Part shown: one piece after another, positions 6,945-17,470 of the stretch
How positions within the stretch are numbered: position 1 is the first letter of the stretch
Layout of the letters: the number at the start of each line of letters is the position of its first letter
Assembly: GCA_029982615.1 (NCBI GenBank)
Contig: JARRBK010000006.1
Span: forward strand, 1 to 57,654
Direction: 5' to 3'
Source: Tepidanaerobacteraceae bacterium
GTDB lineage: Bacteria; Bacillota; Thermosediminibacteria; Thermosediminibacterales; Tepidanaerobacteraceae
Length of the DNA: 57,654 nt
The notes under the pieces: model-generated
Databases searched by the model: none
Told to the model about the DNA's origin: nothing
The model's input: the letters and a program-made list of their open reading frames with translations, nothing else
Position numbers and translations under genes: made by a program

Positions 6945-9839
6945 TTATTTCATTATAAGCTTGTAAAGCCTGAAAAGCATCACCGCTGTCTCGGCGCGGC
7001 TGGCATGCCGGTTAGGTTCAAAATTTCCCTCCGGTGTGCCGGTGATGATTCCTTCTCTTGCCACAACAGCTGCTGCATCCTTCGCCCAGGAAGCAATGCT
7101 GTCTTTATCTTTGAAGGCGTCCAGCTGCTTTTCTTCCCCGGGTCTGTACCGCCTGCTTTCCAGTACCTTCCCGATTATTTTGGCCATCTCCTGCCGGGTA
7201 ATGGCACCCGACGGGTCAAAAGCTTCTGCCGATTTCCCGCTCACCAGGCCTTTTTCATATGCTGCCAACACAGCATCATAATACCAGATGCCCTTGGCCA
7301 CATCCTTGAACGGCATCACCGTATCGGAACTTGCCTCATATTTCAACATCCGGGTCATCAGTGCGCAAAACTCAGCTCGGGTGATACTGGCAGTTGGGTC
7401 AAACAATGAATCACTCTTTCCTCTGATAATCCCTTTGCCTGCCAGGTTTTGAACCGCATCTTTCGCCCAGGATACCTGACTCAAATCCGCAAACTGCTTG
7501 ACACTTTGTTTTGCAAAGTACCGGCTGAAGTGGTTCGTGATGAACTTTACCATTTCAGAATCCTCATCATACAGTCCTCCTACGGGTTCTACGGTTCCAT
7601 CCTGATTTAACATGAATGCCGCTATTTGGTCCCCAGCTTCGGAATTGTCCGCATACGGGATGCCGACCAGCATTGGTTCATTGAAATTGCTGACTGTATT
7701 TCCCCCAAGTCTTGCTTCAAGCTCAGTTACGCTGCTGTTCTGAGGCACTGCAGCCCTTTCCTTTTCTGAAAGCTCGGTAGAATCTACTCTGCGCGCGAAA
7801 AGAATAATCTCCTGTCCTTTTGCTTCTTTACCAAAAGTCTGTGCGGTAACTTCAAAAGAGGCAATTTCACTCATCACTTCCAGGCTGTCTATCTGTGCAA
7901 GCAACTTTGCTGCTTCAGTGTCGATGATTGTCTCCATCTCTTCACAGTTGCATTGGGGGACCACCAGTCTGATTTTTGTTTTCAGCCATTGTACATCTTC
8001 CTCTTCCAGCAGATTTTTCTCCTTTATCTCCTGTACCAACTGGTCTATTTGAGCAATGGCTTTTTCAATATCCGACACCTGTGGGTGTACAACCGCCTTC
8101 CCTGCCTCAACCTTGATCCGCTCTTTAGGTAGCTCCATTATTCCGGCCTTATTCAATAGTTTCTGCAGTTCTGCGAAAGTCTCGCCTTCTATTTCTTCCG
8201 GCAAAACGATGGAAGACGACGCAGTTCCCGTTACTTTCACCTCTATCTTTTCCGTCCGTGACATCAATGGGAAATAATAGTTCCCGTTTTTCGAGTTTTT
8301 ATCCAGCTTGATGGCGTATACTTCATAAGTTCCCGGTGTGTTCATGGTGATTTGTGCTTCTCCGTTTTCATCCGTGGTATATTCCCTGCCATCCACATAA
8401 ACGGTGGCATCCGCCATAGGTCGTCTCTCGCCGTATCTTCCAAAATCTTTCTCTTTGTTCGACCTGCCCGTAACTTTCACCTTAATGGTACCGCCTGGGT
8501 CAAGCGAAGTGGGAGAAACCTCAATTTCTCCGAAATATGAATCCAGGTCTCCGTAGTACCATTCCACCGTGTCTCCATCTTCTATCGGCCATACGCCCGC
8601 ACCCTGATTGATGAGGACGTCGTTGACCCTAACCAGCCATCCGCAGGTAGGATGCTCGTCCTTGAAATCGAATTCCTCCTCGCCTGCCATTCGCGCCACA
8701 TAATTGTCGTTGTATCCGATGGAATTGTCTTTAATATGGCCTTCGTTCCATGCCACAATTGTAGCCAGCAAAACTGTAGGCCGTGAAAACTTATGTTCTT
8801 CTCCATCCGGGTCTGTAATCCTGTATTTGCCGTCACTGCTTTTGTAGCTCTCCGGATCAAAGGTCACGGTATCGTTAAAAATGGTCTTCTTATATCCTTC
8901 AATCCGAATTTTCACCCGGATATTCCTATCGGGAATGATGCTTGTTTTGCCTACGCGTATGCTTGCCGGGACGGGTCTTACCAGATTCCCTTTCGTTTGA
9001 GCGGTGACATAGTAATTGCCTTCAGCCGTCGCCGTAAATTCCACTTTTCCCTGAGCATCTGTTATCTTAGATTCATTATTGAAATAAATTTCCTGGCCCG
9101 AGGCCGGAGATGCACTTTTTTCCACGACCTTCTCCAGAGTTACGGTAAAAGTATCGCCGACGCTCACCTGCTCATCAGATAGTGTGAGGCGGGTCAGGAT
9201 GGGGTCCCATAACATGTCATCCACAAGGACGATTTCATCTCCATCCTGGAGCAGAGTGGACGGCAGAGCCATGCCACCCTTACCGTTCAGCAGCCACTGC
9301 CAGCCTTCCTCACCGCGAATGGAATAAATCATACCGTTTTGCATTTCATAGGGAGTCCCGCTTTCGTCAAGCGCTTTCGTTACCGCCTCCAGCAGTGTGG
9401 TCTGGCCTGCAAGAATGTCCACCTTCGTCTCGGGCAGCAGGTTCTCCTCCGCCCCCTCCACCCGGACCGTGACCGTCCCGGCAGAAGTGTTCTTCACAGT
9501 AAATTCCCGCTGCACCGTGAGGCCGTTGCTGGTAAAGGTAGCCTGATAAGTGCCCTCTTCCATCTGAAAGCAAAATGAGAAGGCTCCCGTTTCGTCTGAC
9601 CGGGTCTGGTCCGTATAGCTCTTGTTCTCATCGGTGGTCCGAATGACCAGCAAAGTCACATCGGTGTCCGGCGTAGTGGTGCCGGCAGCACTGACCCTGT
9701 TTCCATCCACCGCCACCGTTGCAGTCAGGTAGTCGGCGGCCAGGGCCGCCGGGGTGAGCGTCCCCAGAGCCAGGGCCAGCATCAAGAAAATTGTCAAAAA
9801 ATAGTAGCTTTTTATTTTAATGATATTATTCCCCGCCAA
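6945..9839 (-). CDS. S-layer-anchored protein with two DUF4430 domains, Ig-like modules and an SLH triplet
   Basis: A 964-residue exported protein. After the signal peptide (cleavage near ALAAD) come an Ig-like module (about residues 40-115), a first DUF4430 domain (about 120-207, with WQWLLNGKGG and LQDGDEIVLV), another Ig module, a second, longer DUF4430 domain (about 300-435, with GWLVRVND and IEDGDTVEWYYG), a further Ig module, a helical stretch, a conserved pre-SLH domain (VEPVGGLYDE then HFSRYFAK) and three SLH repeats (TRAE-type motifs ITRAEF, ITRQEM, SRAETA). SLH triplets bind pyruvylated cell-wall polymer. DUF4430 is the fold of the transcobalamin beta domain. The TTG at 9839 has AAGGAGG seven bases upstream and lies 13 bases beyond the preceding stop, so the gene is likely co-transcribed with the propeller-barrel protein. 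Confidence 0.85.
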   Translation of the reverse strand: MAGNNIIKIKSYYFLTIFLMLALALGTLTPAALAADYLTATVAVDGNRVSAAGTTTPDTDVTLLVIRTTDENKSYTDQTRSDETGAFSFCFQMEEGTYQATFTSNGLTVQREFTVKNTSAGTVTVRVEGAEENLLPETKVDILAGQTTLLEAVTKALDESGTPYEMQNGMIYSIRGEEGWQWLLNGKGGMALPSTLLQDGDEIVLVDDMLWDPILTRLTLSDEQVSVGDTFTVTLEKVVEKSASPASGQEIYFNNESKITDAQGKVEFTATAEGNYYVTAQTKGNLVRPVPASIRVGKTSIIPDRNIRVKIRIEGYKKTIFNDTVTFDPESYKSSDGKYRITDPDGEEHKFSRPTVLLATIVAWNEGHIKDNSIGYNDNYVARMAGEEEFDFKDEHPTCGWLVRVNDVLINQGAGVWPIEDGDTVEWYYGDLDSYFGEIEVSPTSLDPGGTIKVKVTGRSNKEKDFGRYGERRPMADATVYVDGREYTTDENGEAQITMNTPGTYEVYAIKLDKNSKNGNYYFPLMSRTEKIEVKVTGTASSSIVLPEEIEGETFAELQKLLNKAGIMELPKERIKVEAGKAVVHPQVSDIEKAIAQIDQLVQEIKEKNLLEEEDVQWLKTKIRLVVPQCNCEEMETIIDTEAAKLLAQIDSLEVMSEIASFEVTAQTFGKEAKGQEIILFARRVDSTELSEKERAAVPQNSSVTELEARLGGNTVSNFNEPMLVGIPYADNSEAGDQIAAFMLNQDGTVEPVGGLYDEDSEMVKFITNHFSRYFAKQSVKQFADLSQVSWAKDAVQNLAGKGIIRGKSDSLFDPTASITRAEFCALMTRMLKYEASSDTVMPFKDVAKGIWYYDAVLAAYEKGLVSGKSAEAFDPSGAITRQEMAKIIGKVLESRRYRPGEEKQLDAFKDKDSIASWAKDAAAVVAREGIITGTPEGNFEPNRHASRAETAVMLFRLYKLIMK

Positions 9840-9852
9840 AGTATTCCCTCCT

Positions 9853-12800
9853 TCACTCAGCAATTACGTCGGCCAGTGGCCTTGCCCGTAGCCATTTGTC
9901 CCAAATAAGGACTTTCATTATATAGCGGTCACGGTCCGCTGCCGGCGCCTTATAAAACCCGGTAACCCGGTAAGTCTCCCCGGGGGCAAAATCCTTGCCC
10001 GCAAAGGTCTGGTACACCATCCCGCCGGTGCTCCTGTCATAAACGTTGATCTGTATGATTGCCGCCTGGGTGGAAGCGGAAACATTGGTCACCGCCACGC
10101 CGAGTTTCATATAATCGTCTCCTTCATCTTCCTCCAGTTTTTCCACGACAAAATCATCCCCAGCCACGGTCAGGCTGCCGGCACCGCTGATAGTCCCGTC
10201 ATCCTTGAGGGTCACGGTGAGTTTTACCGTTCCGGGGGCAAGCGCCTTTACGCGGTAGGATATATTACCTTCCGAATCGGCTTCCTGCGTGATTTCTGCT
10301 ACGTTATCGTTATCTGTCTGCCAGGAAATGAGGCTGTCATCCACAAAAAGTCCCTTTTGATTTTTTGCCCGGATGCGGATGCTCTGCCCCGGCTTCAGCA
10401 CAAGGCCGGCGGGATACACATCGAGAGAGGTAATTTCCCCTGTAGCCGGGCTGCCCACCGCCTGTATCCTGTAGAAAATGGTGGAAACTCCTTCTTCGTA
10501 GAACTGAACCAAGGCAGCCAGCGCTTGCAAAGCTTGGTCTGTGGCCATACCTGGGTCTGCCGTATCAGTATGCTTGAAAACACCGGCGTTTGATCCGCTG
10601 GTGATCTGAAAGCTGAGGAAACCCGTCACGGCGTTGCCCCCGCCCTTGGTGAATTCCGGCCCCTGTGGGTCGATTCCCCACGCTGTAAGCCCCATGATGA
10701 CCTGGGCGCAGGATTCAGAATTCAGGCTGCCCCAGGAGCCGAATTTGCCGTTGTAGTTCTGATTCTTGCTCAGCCAGGCTATGGCCTTTTCCCCCGCTGT
10801 CTTCACCTCCACCCGGTCCCGGTAGGGTGCCAGGGCATAGAGGGCCATCCCGGTCATATCCGGGTCCGGAGTGGTGCTGCCGTAAGCCCAGCCGTCGCCG
10901 GCCTTATTTTTCAGGATATAGCTTATAAATTCTTCTCTATTATGGAGGCCTTCTTCCGTAGGATCCGGGGCATTGGCCGCATCCAGTGCGATCAGCCCCC
11001 ACACGGCGGCATTGATCCCCTGCCCCATTCCGGGCCAGCGGACAATGGCATCTATCAGGTCCACTCCTCCCACATTGGTCGGGTCCCCGCCTGCAGATAC
11101 CACGCCCATCACAGTGCGCTCGTAATCGGTCATCAAACTGCCAACGCCGGATTTGGCAATATCTTCTTCCTGTCTTTCCAGATAGGTCTTGCCCTCGCTG
11201 TCCACATAAGGCGCCCCGGTGATATCCTCGCCGGCAGCGTTGAGGCCGAAGGCTGCCCAATCCTCTGGAGCGCCCTGATTCTTCCTGTACCAGTTCAGGG
11301 TCAGCTCCAGGGCCTTGCGGATTTCATCCAGGGTCACCGTTTCCACCGCTGCCGACTTCACTGTCAGGGTGATTTTCCCCTCCAGGGCTGGGTAGCGCTT
11401 GACCCGGGCCCGGATCACCGCCTGGCCTTCTGCCACGCCTGTTACGATGCCGCTGTCATCCACGGTGGCCACCGCCTCCAGGCTGCTCGCCCACTCCAGC
11501 GGCTCACCCAGCACAGCCATTCCGCCCGGTTCCAGCAGCTCAGCCTTGAGGACCGCAGCTTTGCCGATTTCAATCTGGTCTACCGTGGAACTCACCCGGA
11601 GGCTCAGTCCCTCCGTTTCGGAAAGCACGGTCACAGTAACGGCATCCTGGACCTGCGGATTGTCCGCACCCCTGACGCTGATCAAAGTCTTGCCCGGTGC
11701 CAGGGCCGTGACCAGGCCGTCTTCATCTACTGTCGCAACCGATGGGTCGCTGCTTTCCCAAATAAGGTCCGCACGGTACACCTTGCGGCTGTAGCCGTCG
11801 GTAATCTCCGGCTGGCAGGTATAGCTGCCCCCTGCCAGCATCCCGAAATCTCCCTCTGGCAGGGAAAGTTCCGCCGGCTCCGGAGCATAGCTCCCATCAG
11901 TGAACTTCAAGAGCGAGGGCGCGTAAGCCTCCCCGTTATTCCCAAAGCCCACTACGTATATTTCTCCCCTGGGGCCGTAAACGGATGGGGCATTTAGGGC
12001 ATATCCCGTGTCCCCTGTGGTCCACTTCAGGCTGCCATCGGGGTTTATGGCATAGAGGGCAGTGCCCAGAGATACCACCACCGTGCCGTCTGCATCCACC
12101 CTGGGCGGATGACCATAGAAGGTTTCCCTGTAAATCGTCTTTCCTTCCCCCTGATAGGTCCACTTTTCCTCACCGGTATCTTTATTAAGGGCATGTAACA
12201 CATTATCAGCGGTTTTATAGTAGAGAGTAGCACCATATACCGCGGGTGCGGAGAGGACCTGGTTTACATCTATATGCCACTTTTCGCTGCCGTCGCTGGC
12301 ATTCAGGGCTACCAGGACGTTTCTCTCTAGCATATTTGCCACTTCCCGGTTGCTCATGGCCAGGTACAGGTCGCCCTCCTCATCCACGGCCATGCGCTGT
12401 TCACCGCTCCAGGCATATCCACTGGCGCCTAAAACATGCATCCTGTAATTGGCAAACGACTTGAGCCATTTGCGGCGGGAGCCATCCGGGTTAACGGCGC
12501 TGATGACACTGCCTATCCCCACGTAAATGGTGCCGTCCGGGGCCACCACAGGGGTATTGCTGTTAGTTGTTCCTCCCAGGTAAAAGCGCCATTTTTCCGC
12601 TCCCGTGATCCTATCCACGGCATGGAGGTAATGATCCTTGGTGGATACATACACCGTATTCCCGTCCGGAGAGAGGGCGGGCGAAGTGCCGGTGCAAACC
12701 TCCCCCACCTCACACGTCCAGAGCACGTTTCCCTTTGAATCTATGGCATAAAGGCGGCCGTTGCCGGAGGCGATGTAGCAGTTGCCTTCCCCATCAAAGA

Positions 12801-13152
12801 CGGGTCCCTTGCCTCCAATCTTATAACAGTCCCCCGCCTGGTCCAGGTCCACCTTCCAGTTCATTTCCCCGTCGGGGCCGATGGAGTAGAGGTAGCCGTT
12901 TTCCGGCGTCAGATAGACATTGCCCTCCTCGTCCACCGAGGGGCACTCGTCATACCTCAGCTTGGAATTTTCGGGAAAGACGAGCTCCCCCCTGCTCATC
13001 CAGGGCTGCTGCCCGGCCGTATCCCGCACCCACTCCATCACCGGGGATTCACTTGTCCCGGCCCAGGCAGGGACCACGGGCCTGATACCGGCCAGCATTA
13101 CGGCTGCCAGAAACCAGGTAAGGATCCGTATTGCCCTTTTCTTCATCTTCAT
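9853..13152 (-). CDS. secreted beta-propeller / Ig / transcobalamin-like barrel protein
   Basis: A 1099-residue exported protein (signal peptide about 1-31, ending AWA). Residues about 60-430 hold PQQ-like beta-propeller repeats (patterns such as NGYLYSIGPDG and LYAIDSKGNVLW). Two BIG2 Ig-like modules follow (about 435-600). Residues about 605-880 form a terpenoid-cyclase/prenyltransferase-like alpha/alpha barrel with AGGDPTNVGG, PDMTGMALYAL, GSWGSLNSESCAQVIMGL and MATDQALQAL. A third BIG2-like module and a C-terminal domain finish the protein. It has no SLH repeats, so it must be held by other means or released. GGGGAGGA precedes the ATG. It sits 10 bases after the previous gene and 13 before the next, so the three genes form one transcript. 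The barrel closely matches that of the 20419-25908 protein. Confidence 0.85.
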   Translation of the reverse strand: MKMKKRAIRILTWFLAAVMLAGIRPVVPAWAGTSESPVMEWVRDTAGQQPWMSRGELVFPENSKLRYDECPSVDEEGNVYLTPENGYLYSIGPDGEMNWKVDLDQAGDCYKIGGKGPVFDGEGNCYIASGNGRLYAIDSKGNVLWTCEVGEVCTGTSPALSPDGNTVYVSTKDHYLHAVDRITGAEKWRFYLGGTTNSNTPVVAPDGTIYVGIGSVISAVNPDGSRRKWLKSFANYRMHVLGASGYAWSGEQRMAVDEEGDLYLAMSNREVANMLERNVLVALNASDGSEKWHIDVNQVLSAPAVYGATLYYKTADNVLHALNKDTGEEKWTYQGEGKTIYRETFYGHPPRVDADGTVVVSLGTALYAINPDGSLKWTTGDTGYALNAPSVYGPRGEIYVVGFGNNGEAYAPSLLKFTDGSYAPEPAELSLPEGDFGMLAGGSYTCQPEITDGYSRKVYRADLIWESSDPSVATVDEDGLVTALAPGKTLISVRGADNPQVQDAVTVTVLSETEGLSLRVSSTVDQIEIGKAAVLKAELLEPGGMAVLGEPLEWASSLEAVATVDDSGIVTGVAEGQAVIRARVKRYPALEGKITLTVKSAAVETVTLDEIRKALELTLNWYRKNQGAPEDWAAFGLNAAGEDITGAPYVDSEGKTYLERQEEDIAKSGVGSLMTDYERTVMGVVSAGGDPTNVGGVDLIDAIVRWPGMGQGINAAVWGLIALDAANAPDPTEEGLHNREEFISYILKNKAGDGWAYGSTTPDPDMTGMALYALAPYRDRVEVKTAGEKAIAWLSKNQNYNGKFGSWGSLNSESCAQVIMGLTAWGIDPQGPEFTKGGGNAVTGFLSFQITSGSNAGVFKHTDTADPGMATDQALQALAALVQFYEEGVSTIFYRIQAVGSPATGEITSLDVYPAGLVLKPGQSIRIRAKNQKGLFVDDSLISWQTDNDNVAEITQEADSEGNISYRVKALAPGTVKLTVTLKDDGTISGAGSLTVAGDDFVVEKLEEDEGDDYMKLGVAVTNVSASTQAAIIQINVYDRSTGGMVYQTFAGKDFAPGETYRVTGFYKAPAADRDRYIMKVLIWDKWLRARPLADVIAE

Positions 13153-13162
13153 CGCTCCTCCC

Positions 13163-16100
13163 CTATTGATTCAGAGTTTCCTGGACGCTGGCGTAGGTCT
13201 CCCCCGTCTCAGCGTCCTGGACGGTAATCAGCAATCGGTAGTATCCGGAAGCAGGAAGGCGCAGCCCCAGCGGCAGCTCCTCCTCCCGCCCCGCCGCCAG
13301 ATTCAATGCAATCCTGGTTCGGGCAGGCGCAGCATCATCTTCTCCCACCAGTTCCACCAGGATGATAACGTCTTTAGTCTCACCCAGGGTATTTTTCACC
13401 TTCAGGCTCAGTTCTCCCAGAGAACTGCCTTTCCAGCGCTCCCTGTCGGCAATACCGATCTCTACGCCCTGACCGTAGTAGGCGTTTTGCTTGATAGCGA
13501 TCAGACCAACTTCCCCGCAGGTGGCATAGAGTATGCCGTCTTCATCCACGGTCAGGCTCTGGGGCGGCATGAGGGAATACTCGTCCCCAATCTGGATGGT
13601 GCGCAGCACCTGACCGGTGGCATCGTCCACAACATATATCCAGTCCCCCACCAGATAGACCTCTCCGTTTTCTCCCGGAACCGGCGTAAAGTCTGCTGCG
13701 TAGGCGGCTCCCACATGTATGCAAACCCCTCCCGGGTCCAGAATTCCCGAACACCGTTCTTTGCCCCTGCCGTCCAGGAAAACGAATGAGGTTTTCTCCC
13801 CAGTGACGATATCCTTGGGATAGACCAGATATATGTCGCCATCGCCGGAACATGATACCTTCGCAGACCGTTTCAGCGCATAAGTCCAGTTTATGACTCC
13901 CTTCGGGCTGAGGCACACCAGGGTATAGGCTCCTCCCCTTTCCTGCTGCAGCAGCAGGTCCCCGTCTGGGGTCATCATCTTCAAGGACAGAGTCTCACCG
14001 GCCTCAGGAGCATACAGCAGGGTTTGCCGCTTGTCTTTTTCCACCCGCATGACGCCCTGTTCCCCGGCGGCATAGAGCGAACCGTCTTCCGCAAGAAGGA
14101 AGCCTCCGCCATCGCTGCCAAGGTCCAGGGGACTATCCCAGAGGGGCTGTCCCGACGGGTCCAGCCTGTAAAGCTTACCTCCGGAGGTGAGGGCATAGAT
14201 GCTGTCCGCCCCGGCCGCCAGGTCCGCCACGCCGTCTCTTCCGGCCTGATACTTCCATTTCACCTGGCCTGTATCAGGATCTACGGCTATCACCATGGTG
14301 TTAGTGGTGCTGAACACATATACGGTGCCGTCAGGTCCCACTCGGGGCCTGAGCCCCAAGGAAATACCGTACCGATCTCCAAGGTCCGCAGTCCAAAGCA
14401 GCGTGCCTGTGGCTTTTTCCGCCGCCTTCAGTTGGTTATTGTTGACGTAAAATATTTTTCCGTCCCGGCCCATAACATGCTGGGCCCACTTCTTCCACCA
14501 ACCTCCCTCCAGCTCGATGCTCCAGAGGATATCATAGGAAGCCGGCACCACCTCCACCCCGATGGTGCAGGAAAGGGCCGGGTAATTCTTCAGGGTGGCG
14601 GTGAGGGTGGTGGTTCCAGCCTTCTTCCCCCGAAGGCTGGCATCATAGCGGATGTCATATATGCTGCTCAGTCCCTGGTAGTTCAACATGCTGGCCACTT
14701 CGCCGTCCGCCAGGGTCCAGGTCAAAGGCTCTGTGGTGATGATCTCCCCATGCTGATCGTAGACGAAGGCCGATACCGACGGCAGAGCTTCTCCCACCTG
14801 GCCGCTTATCTTTTCCACCCTGTAGGCCCGGGCGGCTTCCTCGGTCTTCAGGCTGCCAAAGCCGGATCTTTCCTCGATCAGGTAGATACCGGCAGGCACC
14901 GGAACATTCCTCACGGTTACTGAGATTGCGGCGCTGATCTCAGGGTAGTCCTTGACGCTCACGGTGATTACCGCCTGGCCGGTGTTCACGGAAGATGCGG
15001 TTAGCAGGCCGTCCGCCACCGTGACAAGGCTGTCGTCGCTGCTTGTCCACACAAGCTCCGCTCCTGACAGGGTCACGCCGTTCTGGTCCAGCACCCTTGG
15101 CACGATGCGCCTGCTGGCCCCGTTTTGCAAGGTTAGGCTGTCCTCATCCACTATCAGGGATGCGGGCTCCGAACCGGAAAGGTCGTAAAAGCCCGCCGCC
15201 TCTACGCCCACCAAATTACCCATGTATTTCCAGAAGCGGTACAGAATCCCATCCTCTCCCAAAGCGAAATAAGAATAGCTAAAGCCTTCCAGGTTGTTGG
15301 GGTAATCATCGGCATAGGCCATCGGCTCCCCATCCTCGCCGTAGATTTCGCTGTTGGTATAGAGCCGGTTGTCGGCGCCCCACAGCCCAAAACAACTTGT
15401 TAAGAAATCAAAGGTGTTGTCAGAAGGGCTGCTCCATGTAATGGTGCCGTCATCCGCGTCAAAGCGGACAATGGCAGGGTCGTCCGCCGCAGTTACCTGG
15501 GCCAGAAAGTAAACATTCCCCTCCATGTCCATCACCATCTTTTTACCCAGCGCCCTCAACTGGTAGAGGTCCGTCCGGGACCATTTCACCACCGGGCTGC
15601 CGCCAACCTCTGCCGGGGGTGTCAGCGCATAAATATAATTATTGTCATAATAAGTAGTATAGAGGCCGGCTATCAGGATGACGGTGCCGTCCGGGGCAAC
15701 CCCGGCCTGTGCCAGAATGGTGCCTGGGGCGGTATAGCGCCACTGGAGGCTGCCGCTGGCGCCGTCAACCACCGACAGGGTATCCCCAGCCACCAGGTAG
15801 ACCCGGTTTGCCCCGTCCACCGTGGGCACCGCTTGAAAATGGTCTTTATCACTTTGGCTTGGGCTCATAGCCCGTAAATCCTTGCCCACATTGTATTTCC
15901 ACCGGACCTCGCGGGTCTCCGGGGAAATGGCGTAAAACACATTGTTCTCACAGCCTGCGATCACCAGCCCTCCGTGGGTAACAGTCAGCGGAAGCACGAT
16001 ATTTGCGGGCAACTCCACCGACCAGAGGGTATCCCCGGTCCTGGGGTCCAGGGCCAGCAAAAGATTGTCCCGGGCCGTCAAAATATATTCCGTGCCCCCG

Positions 16101-17470
16101 ATGGTAGCAACTACCGGTTCCACGGTGATCGTCGGGTTCTTGAAGCCGCCCTTGGGGTTTCCCTCGTCATCAATGGCCCGGAGGGTATATTCCCCAGTAT
16201 AACTATGACCGCACATATAATAGACTGAACCGTCGGAGCCTGGCACCGGAACACCCCGATACTCCAGTTCGTCTTCCTCGGGTATGTCGTACAGCCATAT
16301 GGTAGACAGTTTGTATGCATAATCCGCTCTTACCTCTATGGTCCATGTTGCCTTTCTGTTGGAATAATACTCGTCCCCGAGAGTAGCGGTGATGGTCACT
16401 TTGCCCTTGTTTTTCCCGGTCACCAGACCTGCGCTGCTGACGGAGGCCAGTTCCTCATTGCTGCTGCTCCAGACTATGTCCATTCCATAGATGGCCTTTC
16501 CCGAGGCATCGGTGACGCTAGCGGCCATACGGCTGGTCCGGCCCACTGTCAGTCTCTTCGGCCCGTCTACGGTTACCTGTTTGGGCACGGGGCCCGTATT
16601 GAACTGCCAGAGGTTGACAACCCTGGTGGATGTGAATGAGGTGCAATATTCCTCACCGTCCCGGGCTTTTATTACATTGGCGCCCAGTTTGATCACATAG
16701 ATCCGGTTGTTTTTGAGGATCGGGTTGTTGTTTTCGTCTTTCAAATTCACGATCACCTTGCAGGGATTGTCCGCATCCACCCGGAGCACCCCGTCATAGG
16801 AGCCGATTTTATTATTGGATGTCAAACTGCTGGACAGGCTGGTGGCGCTGTTTTTGTTGCAGTAGAGGGTCAACTCCGTGGCGGCACTGTCCACGATCTC
16901 CACCGGCTTGTTGAATAGCAGGCTCAATTCGCTGTCCGGAGAGATGGTCTCCCCCGGAGCAGCTGCGGTGTAGTCAGGCGTGGTGCTTACCAGGGCTAGA
17001 GGCCCCGGGACCTCACCAACCGTCACTTCCTTGATCATTTCATTGTTGGTCTCATCGGACTCGGCCACAGTGTTACCGCTGTCGGCTACCGCCCTGAGGG
17101 TAACCGTTCCAGCCGCCGCCGGGGTCCATGTAAAGCTTACCGTCTTCTTCTCGCCACCGTAAACCGAAGAGGCCACGGTCTGTGTGCCAACCTCCGTTTC
17201 CCCGGCGTAGAGAGCGACGTCAAATGGCTCCGCTTCTTCTCCCCCGGAATTATATACTTGAACCGTGACGGTTGCAGCCTGACCCGCCTGTAAAACTGCA
17301 GGCGCAGAAATTTGTTCCACCTTCAAGTCCGGTTTTATCCCCTCGGCCCGGGCAGCAGGCGATCCGGGAACCGGCACCATCTCGGCCAGCAGCAGCACCA
17401 CTACCAGCATCATAGCGGATGCCGCTTTGTACCATTTAATTCCTGATTCCATCTTTCCTTTCCCTCTCAT
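13163..17470 (-). CDS. secreted protein with CARDB, Ig-like modules and two PQQ-type beta-propellers
   Basis: About 1435 residues. After the signal peptide (ending near ARAEG) come a CARDB adhesion-type domain (about 25-130, with DETNNEMIKEV), a Big_5/SbsA-type Ig module, a BIG2 module (SSNEELASVSSAGLVTG), a first propeller (about 355-740), two more Ig modules and a second propeller (about 955-1300, repeats such as LYRLDPSGQPLW), then a C-terminal beta domain. No SLH, sortase or membrane anchor is seen. I chose the ATG at 17470, which directly precedes the signal peptide and has GGAGGAG 11 bases upstream; the frame stays open 29 codons further. It is the first gene of a closely spaced three-gene set. 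Propeller and Ig modules suggest ligand or polymer contact at the cell surface, but the ligand is unknown. Confidence 0.85.
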   Translation of the reverse strand: MRGKGKMESGIKWYKAASAMMLVVVLLLAEMVPVPGSPAARAEGIKPDLKVEQISAPAVLQAGQAATVTVQVYNSGGEEAEPFDVALYAGETEVGTQTVASSVYGGEKKTVSFTWTPAAAGTVTLRAVADSGNTVAESDETNNEMIKEVTVGEVPGPLALVSTTPDYTAAAPGETISPDSELSLLFNKPVEIVDSAATELTLYCNKNSATSLSSSLTSNNKIGSYDGVLRVDADNPCKVIVNLKDENNNPILKNNRIYVIKLGANVIKARDGEEYCTSFTSTRVVNLWQFNTGPVPKQVTVDGPKRLTVGRTSRMAASVTDASGKAIYGMDIVWSSSNEELASVSSAGLVTGKNKGKVTITATLGDEYYSNRKATWTIEVRADYAYKLSTIWLYDIPEEDELEYRGVPVPGSDGSVYYMCGHSYTGEYTLRAIDDEGNPKGGFKNPTITVEPVVATIGGTEYILTARDNLLLALDPRTGDTLWSVELPANIVLPLTVTHGGLVIAGCENNVFYAISPETREVRWKYNVGKDLRAMSPSQSDKDHFQAVPTVDGANRVYLVAGDTLSVVDGASGSLQWRYTAPGTILAQAGVAPDGTVILIAGLYTTYYDNNYIYALTPPAEVGGSPVVKWSRTDLYQLRALGKKMVMDMEGNVYFLAQVTAADDPAIVRFDADDGTITWSSPSDNTFDFLTSCFGLWGADNRLYTNSEIYGEDGEPMAYADDYPNNLEGFSYSYFALGEDGILYRFWKYMGNLVGVEAAGFYDLSGSEPASLIVDEDSLTLQNGASRRIVPRVLDQNGVTLSGAELVWTSSDDSLVTVADGLLTASSVNTGQAVITVSVKDYPEISAAISVTVRNVPVPAGIYLIEERSGFGSLKTEEAARAYRVEKISGQVGEALPSVSAFVYDQHGEIITTEPLTWTLADGEVASMLNYQGLSSIYDIRYDASLRGKKAGTTTLTATLKNYPALSCTIGVEVVPASYDILWSIELEGGWWKKWAQHVMGRDGKIFYVNNNQLKAAEKATGTLLWTADLGDRYGISLGLRPRVGPDGTVYVFSTTNTMVIAVDPDTGQVKWKYQAGRDGVADLAAGADSIYALTSGGKLYRLDPSGQPLWDSPLDLGSDGGGFLLAEDGSLYAAGEQGVMRVEKDKRQTLLYAPEAGETLSLKMMTPDGDLLLQQERGGAYTLVCLSPKGVINWTYALKRSAKVSCSGDGDIYLVYPKDIVTGEKTSFVFLDGRGKERCSGILDPGGVCIHVGAAYAADFTPVPGENGEVYLVGDWIYVVDDATGQVLRTIQIGDEYSLMPPQSLTVDEDGILYATCGEVGLIAIKQNAYYGQGVEIGIADRERWKGSSLGELSLKVKNTLGETKDVIILVELVGEDDAAPARTRIALNLAAGREEELPLGLRLPASGYYRLLITVQDAETGETYASVQETLNQ

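Noticed and set aside
10942-11997. Plus-strand ORF of 351 codons opposite the propeller-barrel gene
   Set aside because: It is an antisense shadow produced by codon bias; it has no binding site, no family, and the minus-strand protein is clearly real.
9853-13152. True terpenoid cyclase or prenyltransferase activity for the barrel proteins
   Set aside because: They are exported, lack the acidic catalytic motifs of cyclases and are fused to Ig, DUF4430 or SLH modules; a binding role fits better.
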